Shown piece after piece: positions 10,986 to 23,351 of a stretch of 64,000 bases of DNA. This DNA comes from Paralithodes platypus. Lineage: Eukaryota > Arthropoda > Malacostraca > Decapoda > Lithodidae. The DNA is taken from positions 32,589,722 through 32,653,721 of the forward strand of contig CM064485.1 of the NCBI GenBank assembly GCA_032716605.1, in the 5' to 3' direction. The notes beneath the pieces are model-generated. The model did not search any database, was not told the DNA's origin, and saw only the letters and a program-made list of their open reading frames with translations. The translations under genes and the position numbers were made by a program. Each line of letters starts with the position of its first letter. Positions within the stretch are counted from its first letter, which is position 1.

Positions 10986-11640
10986 TTTATTCAGTTAGCA
11001 ATTTACAGAGTTGGTACCACATAGTATGTTACAAATATGACAGTACCAGCCTTGCATAATTCCAACTAAGGATAGCCCAATAAGGCCGTTAGGCGTATTT
11101 CCATTGGGGTCCTTGTGGGATTAGGTTAGCTGGGGAAATGGGGAGGATAAAGAAATAGATACTTTAGAGAAAGTATTTCTAGGGGGTTATTTTAAGATAC
11201 CTTACATCCTATAGTAAATATCAGTAATCCGTAATCAGTAATCATTTCAGTTTGGTTTGTCTATCTCTTATGTCGTATTTAGTAGTAGACATAAGCTTGG
11301 TGCTCCCTTCTCGCAGCTGTCCGGTTCAGGTGTTCCTTCAGGCTACGTCTGAAGGAATACAGTGTTCTCTTTCCACGGACTGACTGGGGTAGGTCGTTCC
11401 AGTCTTTGATGGCAGTGAAGAAGAATGTTTGCTTACCCTGTCCTTGGATTCTCGGGACCTTAAAATTAAACATCCTGTTTCTTGTATTATGTCCACTCCT
11501 CTCATTTGCTTTAACAAAATCATTGTAGTTTGAATAGGTTTCTTCCCTGGAATTCACCTTTAAAAACATGCAAGGAGTACATTTAGGTCGGATTAGTGTT
11601 AAATAATGCCGAGGAGACAGCAATGAAAGTTGCGGGAGAG
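10985..11640 (-). pseudogene. 5'-truncated LINE, C-terminal tail only
   Basis: The 115-codon frame 11623-11279 (minus) encodes a typical end of a CR1/Jockey-type reverse transcriptase ORF: basic residues, then RNRMFNFKVPR, FFFTAIKDWNDLP and SFRRSLKEHLN. The stop at 11279 is followed by about 300 bp of untranslated sequence and the (TAA)n tail. No RT catalytic core is present, so this is a dead 5'-truncated copy. Confidence 0.7.
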
Positions 11641-12189
11641 TGATGCAACTCTACTTCGCTCCATTTCTTGCTGTATTTTAATTAATTTACCGTTAAAGAT
11701 GCAATGCATGTTACTAATTCCTTTAGCATGATATTTGTTTTAGTCTTCCTCGCCCATACATCAGGGACAGGAGCCATAATAAGTTGTGAATAGACCATTG
11801 GAAAGAGACGAAATATCAGTGCGAAATATGGACAAAAGAACGTAGGCCTAGTCAAATGAGCTCTGTTTTTTCAGATATCTGTACACATAATATGATTGTT
11901 TCGGCCTTAATATAATAATTTGTAAACTTTATAAGTAGTAGGCACAATTTATACACATATTTCCGGTTTATATATTTAAATTGAAGCTCTATTTAGTAGG
12001 AAGTATAAGTTTTATACAAATCCTTTCGGTGAGCATAATTTCGCCGAGCAATGATTAGTGAAAAGAGTTCTGGCTTTGCTCAGCAAAACGCCCTAGTTTG
12101 GAGTTTTCGCCAAGCACGAAAAGTTACTTTGCTCAGCGAAAGTTGCCTGTGTGATAGCCCCTTAACACAATGCACCACAATCAAGAGAA
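11641..12189. other. No gene recognised
   Basis: AT-rich sequence without conserved coding potential or recognisable terminal repeats. Confidence 0.5.
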
Positions 12190-15100
12190 GTGTGGTGCAG
12201 TTCACCTGTAGTTCAAGCAACAACAACTATTTAACATGGCAGCAGTTAGAGTCTGTAACGACCTGTCACTGTGCCACTTGCAAAATCATAACTCCTACAG
12301 AAAAGAAAGGTTTTCAACTGTTTTTTGAAAGAGTCTATGGAGTTCAGCTGTCTAATTGATAAAGGCAATTCATTATATAACCTAGGAGCCACAAAAGAAA
12401 AGGACCGATCAGAGAAAGAGGACTGCTGGATAGCTACCGGTTCATCAAGACGCAGCACATCATCACTGCTTCTCAGGATTGCACCAGAACATGCCAAAGG
12501 GCGTCTCAAGAGGTCAGCAAGATACTTAGGTTCGCCAAACATAAGTGTCTTAAAAGTCATAAGACACAACTTAAACTATCCTAGCTTTAACTGGCAACCA
12601 GTGCAGCTCCATCAAATATGAAGAAGTGGGGGTTCTTGGAGGTAGATCAAACATGAGCCTCGCTGTTCTATTTAGTATGGACTGAACTTTTTGTAGCAAG
12701 TAATTAGGAAGGCCAACCAATAAGACATTACAATAGTCCACACGTGATAGGACAATTGAGTGAACCAATGTTGTGGTGATGGGCTGGTCTATCAGAATGA
12801 GAGTTGAGCGTTCTCTGCCATACCCATAGCTTACTCTGACTGTTCCTTTTACTTATATATTTTCTAGATCTCAAGTGACGGCGTCTTTTCCGTGGATTGA
12901 CCTCCCTACTGCCAACCCTGGCAGATTGGGAGCCAAAGCGTCACATTTTTCCTTTGCCCCTCAACTTTCCCTTTATAATTGCTGAGGGGCACAGGGCCTT
13001 GGGTGGGGCTTTTGTTTCCCGGGCGTTTCCGCACCCTCCTCAGCTCCCCGCCTTTGAGTGGCTTCGGTCACCTGGGCATTATTAGTGGTAAGCTGGGAGG
13101 GTTCTGTGGGGGCGCTCGGTTATGGCCTTGGCCTTGCTCGGGACCTTGGGGCTGCTCGGCCAGACAGCCTGAGGAACAGCAACAACAACAACAACCAATG
13201 TTAGAAGACAGCGCTTGTTAAGAAACTGTCTCACTGAATACAAGTTTCCGATTTGGAGATTACAAATGTTTATGACCTGATTGATGTGATTCTCATAGTT
13301 CAATTTAGAGTTAAAGTATACTCCAAGGTTTTGCACTGAGCTTACTGGGTGAAGTTGAGAACCTCCTATATCCAGAGTCACTACATTTTCAGCATCATTT
13401 CCCCTTCTATTTCCATGAATGATAATGATCTCTGTTTTGGTCTCATTCAGTTTGAGTTTCCGCTTTGCCATCCGGATCTTAATGTCAGCAATAAAGATTC
13501 CATTTTAGTCTTAGTATCATTAATGTTTTCTATCTTCACATACAACTGAGTGTCATCGGCATAAAAGTGATAGGCAACACCATGAGCATCTAGCAAGGAT
13601 GCTAAGCTGCCAGTGTAAACTACAGTATAAAGAGGATCAGTCCCAGAACCGATCCCTGAGGAACTCCAAACAACAGGGGGGCTTGGTCAGAGATGGTATG
13701 GCCAATCACCACACGCTGAAATCTATCTGATAAATATGATTTGAGGAGCAAGAGTGCTCTTTCACGAACACAGTAAGAGTGCAGATCTTTTAACAGTAGG
13801 TCATGGTCCACTGTATCAAAGGCCGCAGAAAGATCCAACAAAACCAAGAGAGACGCCTTTCCGTTGCATGTGTTCTCCACCAAGTCATTCTGAATCTTAC
13901 ATAGAGAGGTCTCAGTTGAATGGTATTTCCTATATGCAGACGGAGCAAGAGGAACAGCTTTGTTCTGTTCAAGCAATGGTAACAATTGATCAAGTATGGC
14001 CCGCTCAATTATTTTTGAAAGAAATGACAAGTTTGAAACAGGTCGGTAATTTGACATATCCTCAGCATCAAGTCCAGGTTTCTTTAGAAGAGGCACCAAT
14101 AGAGCTTGTTTCTCAGATTGAACAAAGTTACCCACCATGAAGAATCTGTTTACAATTTTACAGACGAAATCTGTGACATGCAGATAGACAAATGACATCT
14201 TGGGTACATTAATAGGATCAAGCTTGCAGAAAGTTTTATTCATGTCTCTGACATAATTAATAATTTTACTTGTGTCCACTGGATGGAATGATGAAAGGAT
14301 ACGATTAATTACATGTGGAAGTTGGAAATCCACCGAAAACTCGTCATTGATCAATATACTGTATTATCTAACTCATTTCTAATGCGTGTTATCTTAGTCG
14401 TGAAAAATGAAGAAAAATCAGAGGCCAGCCGAGCACTTGGCACGGAGGCAGGACAGGGAGCCATGTTCTTCCGACCCAACAAACCATTTACAACCTCAGC
14501 AAGCCTCTTCTGATCATTGCCACAGGAATCGACTCTGTTTTGATAATACTTAGACTTTTCAGCTTTCACTGCACATACTACATCTTTTCTTGCCGATATA
14601 TATTCCAGTCGAGCTTCCTCCGTTCGTTGCAAGCGCCACTTTCGTTCTGCTCTCCTACGTTGTCTGAGGAGAGAGTTAACTGGTGGGCCATACCAAGGTG
14701 AATCATCACGCACAATAATTGTCTTCACAATCTCCGGGCAATGATGATCAAAGACAGATTGAAGTACCCTGTTATGAATCTCAGTTAGTTCATCGGATGA
14801 AAGAACAGAGCTGCTGATGGCATTTAGAGACTGGTCCATTTCATGGCAAATTTGCTCTTGGTTAATATTTTTGTAATTTATGAACCTAATTTCCTTTTTA
14901 TAGGAAGAGACTTTGGGTACACTGATACAAAGAGTAATTAAAGCATGGTCATAGACTGTAGGATCTATCGGATCAACTTCAATGCCCGATACACGATCGT
15001 AACCAACTGGAGATAAAACCAAATCAAGAATGTGCCCACAAATATGAGTCGAGTGGGACACGTGGTTGACAAAATTATTATGACCGATCAATTCAAGAAA

Positions 15101-15505
15101 TTCAGAAGAAAAGGGCTTCAAAGATGGATTATCAATCCAATAATTAAAGTCACCACAGATCAGCAACCCACCAGTCTTACTAGCAAATGCCCTTCAAAAA
15201 CTGACCAAACTCATCCATGAAGTTTCTATCCGTACCTCGATGACCTGGTCGATAGATAATTGCAATTCTAAAGGTCTGCTGACGATGGTAGTTACTACTT
15301 CCAGGAGTTCAAAAGAAGGTGGGACAGGAACATAGTCTGAGCGAGAAATACTTGTGATCACGAGAGAATAAATAAGCGCTACGCCTCCACCTGGTCTGCA
15401 GAAGGTCTAGGCACGCTAATTATGGAGTATGATTTGGGCAAAGCACTGCGAATAATCTGGATGTCGGATTCACACAACCAAGACTCTGTCAGGCACATAT
15501 AATAA
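12190..15505 (-). pseudogene. L2/Rex1-like LINE, nearly full coding region, split by a SINE
   Basis: Read on the minus strand, decayed endonuclease sequence (CLTESWL near 15490) is followed by the endonuclease C-terminus (LICGDFNYW, DLVLSPVG, DHALITL at 15166-14900) and then a linker. The reverse transcriptase follows at 14354-13620 (YRPVSNLSFLSKIIERA, FDTVDHDLL, GVPQGSVLG), with FYADDTQLYVKI at 13525-13569 and a C-terminal region down to 12246 (DRSFSFVAPRLYNELP). Frames change near 14350, 13630 and 13500, giving at least three frameshifts. A 420-bp SINE (12773-13192) splits the C-terminal region. Clade assignment rests on the block style around FYADDTQLY and is moderate. Confidence 0.85.
12773..13192 (+). 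mobile_element. SINE family S, copy 1 (inside the L2-like LINE)
   Basis: Flanked by a perfect 10-bp target duplication, AACCAATGTT, at 12763-12772 and 13193-13202. Starts GTGGTGATGGGC and ends in an (AAC)n tail. The same unit recurs at 15926-16335 and 50821-51235 with the same 5' end, so the copies are full length. The last 60 bp before the tail resemble the 3' end of the LINE at 52041-53808. No A/B box was recognised in the 5' half. Confidence 0.88.
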
Positions 15506-15918
15506 TAAACACAACCTAGCCATAAAAATTTACCTACAAGGAGGCCATAATGAACTAACCGGGGCAGGCTGGCGTCAGACAGACAAATCGACGAAGTATA
15601 CTCACCTGCCTAGTTAGAATAGATACTCCTTCCCCCATCTCATAGAACAGGAACGTGGGCAAAAAGCGTCATGACCTGTAGCCAAATTTCTTACTACGTA
15701 AGAGAATTTGAAACGCACAAGGTCCTCCACGAAGAGAAGAAAACCGCTTAACCCACCCCATTGGGTGGCCGAAAAGCGGGCCCCACAGCAACTAAAAGAA
15801 GCCTCATGCCTATACAGTACTAGCTAATAGACATAAAAATAGGGGGGAAAAAAACAACACACACACACAGAAAAAACCCGGGAATCCTTGCCTTATAACG
15901 GCGAAGGTCTTTCGAGCA
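15506..15918. other. No gene recognised
   Basis: Contains a short (AC)n run near 15855. No conserved coding or terminal-repeat structure seen. Confidence 0.5.
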
Positions 15919-15925
15919 CAAGTTG

Positions 15926-16335
15926 TTGTTGTTGTTGTTGTTGTTCCCCAAGCTGCCTGGCCGAACAGCCCCAAGTCCCCGAGCAAGGCCAAGGCCATAA
16001 CCGAGCGCCCCCACAGAACCCTCCCTACCGACCACAATAAAGCCTGGGTGACCGAAGCCACTCCATGGCGGGGAGCTGAGAAGGGAGCGGAAACGCCCGG
16101 GAAACCAAAGCCCCACCCAGGGCCCTGTGCCCCTCGGCAATTATGAAGAGAAAGTTGAGGGGCAAAGGAAAAATGTGACGCTTTGGCTTCCAATCTGGTA
16201 GATTGGGAGGTCAATCCACGGAAGAGACGCCGTCACTTGAGATCTAGAAAATATATAAGTAAAAGGAACAGTCAGAGTAAGCTAAGGGTATGGCAGAGAT
16301 CGCTCAGTTCTCACTCTGATAGACCAGCCCATCAC
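15926..16335 (-). mobile_element. SINE family S, copy 2
   Basis: Reverse-oriented copy of the unit at 12773-13192. The (GTT)n run at its left end is the (AAC)n tail. A 7-bp target duplication CAAGTTG lies at 15919-15925 and 16336-16342. Long frames here are incidental. Confidence 0.85.
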
Positions 16336-16342
16336 CAAGTTG

Positions 16343-17460
16343 AATAAAAACACCCATGGATAACTCTTAGGGTGCCCCGAAAGACAAGTGAATATAGCCT
16401 GTCTAGCCTAAATACTACCCTAGCTCATCACACACAAGTACAAATGAGCAAAAGACTCACAAGCCTGGATGGTAGGAGAAGGATGAACACAGGTTAAAAG
16501 TACACGTCCGCACCGTGGGGCGCCTAGGAGCGAAGAGGCAGTATGCAGCGCGTCTAGCCTGGGGGACGCTGCTAAGGAACATCAGACTGTCGGGAAGCGC
16601 AGTGCTGGTAGATCAGGTATATTTACTTTTATTTTGTATTCTACCATATTTTTACTGTTTTTTCAGTAGTGGCATCCACATCATACATGGACGAGTTTGT
16701 GAGTGTTTTTAGCATTCGCTCACGATGATATGGTATTCTCTTTATATTTTTCTGCTCCTAGGCGGGTCATTTGAATGGCGAGCCATGAGTTCAAAGAGAG
16801 CCATAACTTTGTCAAGGAATTTTGTCAATGATGGAGGGGCCACTAATAAATAGAGGAATTATTCTATTATATCATAAAACAAAAATATATATAGAATTAA
16901 TTGAATTATAATAGTTGAAATGAATCGGGAATAAAAAAAAATCGTAGTTTTTGTGTTCACACTGTCATAGCTCGGAAATATGAGTGATGACCTTATTTAC
17001 TTTTTTGCTCAAATAATAGTATTTGTTCTGCTATTTCCAATGGTGAAATCAGAAATAGTCTATCATCAATAGTTCTCATGTAATGACCAAAACCCTAAAT
17101 AGTAGTATTTTGCAATATGCTGTATATATTACTTTATATTAGTTTTACTTATTTGCTAGAGGTTTATAGCAATGAATTTGCACTGTATGAATAGGTGAGA
17201 TGCTGAGGAAGAGAATTAAAAAAAAAAAAAAAAAAAATAGGTTATTTTTATACAACTATTTGTAAATAGTTGCCAAAAAATGCGCGAACTTACCTTTTCT
17301 TCTTCACCACGGACCACCAAAAGCTGGGCAGTATCGAATTCCCCTCCTCGGTGCTGTAATATTTTCTTGGATCTATATGGTATGATATACAGTATATCAC
17401 CAGAATCGGCAAATTATGCTCTTTCTAATGGTGAAAACCACAACAAAATAGCACTAGTCG
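16343..17460. other. AT-rich intergenic DNA with a diverged dispersed repeat
   Basis: No gene. The stretch from about 16850 to 17460 is a diverged relative of the 404-bp repeat at 20834-21640; shared words include the AATCGGAAAATT and CCAATGGTGAAA blocks. An A run of about 19 bases lies at 17218-17237. Confidence 0.5.
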
Positions 17461-17465
17461 TTCGT

Positions 17466-18062
17466 GAGTTGTTGTTCTTGTTCCCTAAGCTGCCTGGCCA
17501 AACAGCCCCGAGTCCCTAAGGAAGGCCATGGTCACGATTAGGCTTTCCCACAGGGCTCTCAAGGAGTGTAGATTATGTTGTTGGTGTAAGTGATTGTGTG
17601 GAATGCAGTCTTCTATGATGTGTTTAATGGTATGGGGTGCTGTGTTACATCCTGGGCAGGTGTCGTCGACGGAGTCATCCAGTCTCTTCTGGTAGCTCAG
17701 AAGAGCTGGATGGTGCCCGCATCTCAACCTGGCCAGGTGGATTCTGTCCTCACGAGGAAGGGAGGATTCGGAAGGATGTATTTCGGGAGGTCGTGCCTGT
17801 AGCTGCGTGTTGTCGTTGAGTGATTGACTGATTGGATGGAACGGCGAGAGATATGAGTATGGATGTGCTTCTGGAAGCTGGTTTGGGGTGGGCAGGGAAG
17901 GAGAGATGACTGTATTTCTGTGTGATATCGTGTGGTGGGAGTTGTTTTTATATTCCTTGGTGCCTGTGGGTGTGCTGCCATGTAGTGTAGTGGATGGTGT
18001 TGGTTAGTGGAGGCTGCAGCCAGGAATTGAGTGCCTCTCATGTCTAGGTGGTCTTTGACTTA
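17466..18062 (-). pseudogene. LINE family J, 5'-truncated 3' end
   Basis: Minus-strand frames 18041-17724 and 17727-17485 together match the C-terminus of the LINE at 52041-53808 (RGTQFLAAASTNQ, RCGHHPALLSYQKRLDDS, CPGCNTAPHTIKHIIEDC, LFGQAA then stop). The two frames differ, so there is a frameshift near 17725. The CxxC-H-C knuckle is the usual post-RT motif of I/Jockey-group LINEs. The element ends in a short (AAC)-like tail and interrupts a copy of the dispersed repeat seen at 21180-21640. Imperfect flanks (TTCGTGAGTT and TTTGCGAGTT) may be the target duplication. Confidence 0.8.
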
Positions 18063-18249
18063 GGTTTGCGAGTTATGTGCAATCGTTACCACTCATCATT
18101 ATTGTGGTGTAAATAATTGATTATGTTTATTCAGTTGTATGTTTTGCCACAATATACAAAACATTTAAACAAATTTCACTGTAAATATTTGTTAATGTTC
18201 ATGTGACACCTGCTAGTAATGAATGTGATCATATTGCACGTCGTATATT

Positions 18250-18880
18250 GCACATGACTTTCCTAAACTGAATAATTTGCGGAAATGTCACTTCAATGTA
18301 CAGTACAGTAATTTTATTTAGGTTTAAGCCTAAACAAAAAAAAGCCTAAGGCCTAATATAAAAGAAATAGAAATAAATAGCCCAAGGCCTAATATTTAAA
18401 AACAAAAAAAAACTAAGGCCCAATAAGAAAATAATAATAATAATAAAAACAAAACAAAAATTATTGCGGTCACTTTTTCCAGAAATGTCACTTCAATGTA
18501 ATGTTGATTGTTATTGCACTTCTTTATCGTATATGCACAGTACTGTATATGCACTTCCATTCCGGCACATGTGCAATGCATTTCAACACAGTCTTGATCA
18601 CATCACATGTCGTATACTGCACAAGATTTTCTTAAACTGAATAATTTGCGCAGTCACTTTTTCCGGAAAGGTCACTTCAATGAAATTCTAATTAGGCCTA
18701 GGACTAAAAAAACAAAAAATAAAAAAATAAATAAATACAAAAAGAGAAAAACAGGGCTAATTAAAAATAATAATAATAAAAATAATTAAATAATTAAATA
18801 AATGATACTGACAATGAAGAATTTGTCGTAACTTTTTCTGGAAATGTCACTTCAATGTGTTACATGACCCTATTTCTTAA
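18250..18880. repeat. Degenerate tandem repeat, about 180-190 bp period
   Basis: The motif TTTTTCCxGAAATGTCACTT, or a close variant, recurs near 18280, 18470, 18655 and 18832, each time followed by CAATG-type sequence and AT-rich A-run spacers. Four diverged units. No coding potential. Confidence 0.65.
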
Positions 18881-19342
18881 TCCTGGATCCTCACCAGGAG
18901 TTAAGAACGAGGGTGGTAAGATAGCCTATGTGCGCAACAGATAAAACACATCTAATACAGTACTGTATACTCAGGTATCTCTCCAGCTCAGATAGTATCC
19001 GATTCAAGAAAAAGAGAAAATTTTACTTCAATATACGAGGTACTGTATGGCCTAAATATTATAGAAACACATTTAATTAACTCAATGTATAGTATAATCT
19101 GATAAGTCAAATAACATCACATAAACTGACACTGTTCTATATTCTGCTTTGGAGTGCAGATCTAATTTATTTATAGAACATTCTAAAGTTAATGACAACC
19201 GTAGATGATGGGTTAAGAATATTGAGAATTTGAAATGACAGATAAAATACAGTACCAATCCAAATAATTCCCCAACAAAATAAAGTCATATAGATTAATC
19301 AATGTACAGTACTGGACTGTGCAGGCCTGATATCATATCCAA
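18881..19342. other. No gene recognised
   Basis: AT-rich unique-looking DNA. Confidence 0.45.
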
Positions 19343-19344
19343 TA

Positions 19345-19549
19345 GTCTATTCGCTGTAAGTAGGCGAGAAATCATGACCTATATCCTCTGTAACTCAAAA
19401 ACGACTAGAGTAATCAAACTAATATTTCTACCATTTGGGAAGGGTCAGCCAGAGAATAGGTTCGCAAATTTACAGCCCATTTGCTCTAGCCCTTTTTGAG
19501 TTACAGAGGATAGAGGTAATAATTGTTTGCCTACTTACAGCGAATAGAC
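19345..19549. mobile_element. 205-bp MITE with long inverted repeats
   Basis: The two ends are inverted repeats of about 58 bp, with outer ends GTCTATTCGCTGTAAG and a weaker middle. TA dinucleotides at 19343-19344 and 19550-19551 fit a TA target duplication, as for Tc1/mariner-type elements. No ORF. Confidence 0.75.
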
Positions 19550-19551
19550 TA

Positions 19552-20517
19552 TAGGTCAACACTGATCACATACAGATTTGCATGCTATTGTACTAATAAA
19601 GACAAAATAAATAAATCATTAAGGGGAGGCAGACCGTTTGTTTGGTCTATTAATTCATTTATTTATTCATATATTTTTTAATTTTTCTCCCTGGACCTCC
19701 ATCAAGCTTAGAAAAACACCCCCTAGACCCCGGTTCCTCTTAAAATTGCAGGCTCGCTTTCGCTCGCCAGGAAATAATCGACACCTAAATGGCACGAAAG
19801 GTCTTAAAATTTACAACGAAATGGGGCGAAAGGTGTTAAAATCGCCAAACTAATGGGCCCAACGTCTTATAATCTCAAAACTAGTGGGGATAAACATTAG
19901 GGAGAAGGGGATCCAGAAAAACGGTCTGCCTCCCATTAACAAATTTATGAAAGAAAGGCAGCTATAATACTCCGGCTGACCTATCCTGATACTGTACTGT
20001 CTAGCCTATAAATAACTATTACTAGCGCCTGTACAGTACAGTACACTACTATTCTTTGACCACAATATACTGTACATTCAAATTCATGGGTTGACTCACT
20101 AGGTATTATAAACAAACTATTGCACAGCTCAGATCCAAATATCAATGCCAACAGATATACCTGTTCATGAATCTAAAACCTTTCCCCGTATAGTAATCAA
20201 ACGATGCCTGCATCTAAACATACACTAGGCTACTCTAATAAACTTACTGTCCGAAATTCTCTGCTATCAAATTTAGCTTATTAGCCTATTGTATAAATAA
20301 ATGCTTGCACCACATAATACATACACTATCAATACATACAGGGCTATGTCTTAACTCAAAAATAAATTACACTTGATTGCACCTAACCTAACCCTTCCTG
20401 CCCGGGTGTCATTTTAAAATCCGTAAGCATGAAAGCCTATTAACTCCCTCCGACATATTATGTTCCAATAAGTCCAAGGAGGCACTTGACAAGTATTTTG
20501 GGTCTTGAATTTGGCTC
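19552..20517. other. No gene recognised
   Basis: AT-rich intergenic sequence; no conserved coding potential, TIRs or long repeats identified. Confidence 0.45.
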
Positions 20518-20833
20518 ATGAGTGTTGTCGAAGCCTTACATTTTTCGCGATTTCCATCCACCAGAATGCTGTTTATTGTGATGTATCATATATCAATGGA
20601 AGGAGGAATATTTATAGTACATGATAAAATAAAAAAAAATGTAAATAAATCGAAATATGAAAGTGTAAATGAGTCCGGAATACAATTATTTCCCATGCAA
20701 TTGTCTTCACACCGTCCTAGCTCTAAATTGTGAGTGATGACCATATATTTTGTTTTGCTCAAATAATAGTATTTTTTCTCCTCTTTCCAAATCTGAAAAC
20801 AGAAATTGTTTATCTTCAATAGTTCTCAAGCAG

Positions 20834-21640
20834 TGACCGAAAACAAAAAAAATCTGATTTTGATTTATATGGTTTATAACATTTTCAATTTATTTCGTTG
20901 CTACGAAGTGTATGGTTTTAAATTTAGGCTGTATGAATACGGCAAATAATGCTGATGAGTATAAAACAAACTAGAAGTTCCTAGGACAAATACTTTTTGC
21001 GCTATGAATATTTGAAATGAAGAGCCAAAATGCGAATATTTACGCTTCACCCATCTCTGTTCCGGCGATGCTAGCCGGGTTCCGAGCTGTTCCCCACCTC
21101 GTGGTTGCGTTATTTGCTCGGATACGTATATAACTGTATATATCACCGGAATCGGAAAATTGTGCTCTTTCCAATGGTGAAAACCAAAATAATATAGCAT
21201 AATTGGTTCGCGAGCTATGCACAATTGTTTCCATGCAGTGACCGAAAAAAAAAAAATCTGATTTTGATTGATATGGTTTATAACATTTTTGATTTATTTC
21301 GTTGCTACGAAGTGTATGGTTTTAAATTTAGGCTGAATGAATACGGCAAATAATGCTGATGAGTATAAAATAAACTAGAAGTTCCTAGGACAAATATTTT
21401 TTGCGCTATGAATATTTGAAATGAAGAGCCAAAATGCGAATATTTACGCTTCACCCGTCTCTGTTCCGGCGATCCTAGCCGGGTTCCGAGCTGTTCCCCA
21501 CCTCGTGGTTGCGTTATTTGGTCGGATACGTATATAACTGTATATATCACCGGAATCGGAAAATTGTGCGCTTTCCAATGGTGAAAACAAAAATAATATA
21601 GAGTAATTGGTTCGTGAGCTATGCGCAATTGTTTCCATGC
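20834..21640. repeat. Tandem duplication of a 404-bp dispersed repeat
   Basis: Units 20834-21237 and 21238-21640 are near identical, each starting GTGACCGAAAA. Diverged sequence of the same family continues to the left (20500-20830) and lies around 17060-17460 and 18080-18180. The unit has no convincing protein; frames differ freely between copies. It is probably a dispersed non-autonomous element or a young satellite. Confidence 0.8.
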
Positions 21641-21830
21641 ATTGTTATTGTTATGAAAATATATGAGAATGTTTATACAGTTGTATATCTTTGCCACAAT
21701 ATACACCCTTTACAACGAAAAGGGAAATGGCTCCTGGGTTGACACTGAAAAAACAAAATAAGAAAGCCAGGTAATCTTCAGGTAATAAATTCAGAAATAA
21801 TTCTATTGTACACGTAAATAAAATAAAGTA

Positions 21831-22125
<295 letters not shown>

Positions 22126-22255
22126 TGTCAAACCAGAGAAATATGTGCAAATTTCCAAGCCACCCAAAGAGGTACTGCACTGGACTCGTTATTTTTTTAG
22201 AGTGGTTTCCCCAGGAGGCCTATATCCACTGTAGTGCAAAATGTAGTAGAAATTG

Positions 22256-22314
22256 TTTTTTTTTTTTTTTTTTTTTTTATGATGATGATGATGATGATGA
22301 TGGTGATGATGATG
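22256..22314. repeat. Poly-T followed by (GAT)n
   Basis: About 23 T residues, then GAT units. The preceding 22150-22240 block (GAGGTACTGCAC, GTGGTTTCCCCAGGAGGCC) recurs at 26805-26865, marking an unnamed dispersed repeat. Confidence 0.85.
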
Positions 22315-22369
22315 GGTGAATGAAGGTGGGCCCCGAACCTCGGAAGTGATGATTGAATGAATGAATGAA

Positions 22370-22573
22370 TTATATATGGGGGGAGGGGGGTATAATGGGG
22401 GAAGAGGGGGAGGGTGTATAATGGGGGAGGGAGGGGGGTAACTTAGATAAATACATAAATACGAATGATATATATATATATATATATATATTATATCAAT
22501 CTACGATTAGAAAAATAAAATAAAATAAAAATAAAAAATAACCCTCCCCCACCCAAAAAAAAATAATAATAAT

Positions 22574-22611
<38 letters not shown>

Positions 22612-22736
22612 GGGAGAGGGAGGGGGGGGGGGGAGGGGAGGGGGGAGGGAGGTATAATGGGGGAGGGAGGGGGGTATAATGGGGGGGGGGAGGGAGGGGG
22701 AGAGGGCATAACATAGATAAATACATAAACACGAAT

Positions 22737-22791
<55 letters not shown>

Positions 22792-22830
22792 CAATCTACA
22801 ATTAGAAAAATAAAATAAAAATAAAAAATT
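22370..22830. repeat. G-rich tracts alternating with (TA)n, duplicated
   Basis: Runs of GGGGGAGGGGGG and GGTATAATGGGG occur at 22376-22440 and 22610-22705. Each is followed by ATAAATACATAAA, a (TA)n tract and TATATCAATCTAC plus AAAATAAAATAAAA. The composite unit of about 240 bp is present twice. The G-runs have G-quadruplex potential. Confidence 0.85.
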
Positions 22831-23340
22831 ACCCTCCTTTCTCTTTTTGTCATAATCCCTATTCTCTCTCTCCTCTCCGTTCCTTTCACCTAACAGTCCC
22901 TCTTCCTTTGTATTCTTCTCTATTAGCTCTCTCCTTCTTCCTCCTTCCATCTATAATTTTTCCTCTTCTCTCTTTCTCACAATAGCTACATTCGCTATAT
23001 ACAGCATAGGCATATCTGGACGCACAGCCAGCGGCAGTGTTGCCACAACATGGGCCTATTTAGATAGTGCTAAGTGTGCGTTAGCTTTTATTCAATGGCA
23101 TTTAAAAAATCTATTCTAAATACATACATAGGCTACATACATAAACATTTTAAACTGAGTGCTCCACACATACGTACAGTTTCTGTCTCTTGTCCTAATA
23201 GCGGCGTTCCAGGTATAGCCAATGTGATACAAAAGATCCTCAATTATTCATGGGATTAACACCGCAAGATGTTTTAAGTAGGTACTTTCAGTATAAATAT
23301 GATTAATATACATACATTTAAAAAAAAAGCATGGTAACAC
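22831..23340. other. Pyrimidine-rich and intergenic DNA, no gene
   Basis: A CT-rich stretch at 22840-22990 followed by unremarkable AT-rich sequence. Confidence 0.5.
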
Positions 23341-23351
23341 ACATAAGTGTA

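Noticed and set aside
15820..16214. Reading frames with poly-Asn/Thr and FPGVSAP-type sequence (also at 50964-51248)
   Set aside because: They lie in SINE copies and run into the (AAC)n tail; frame and start differ between copies.
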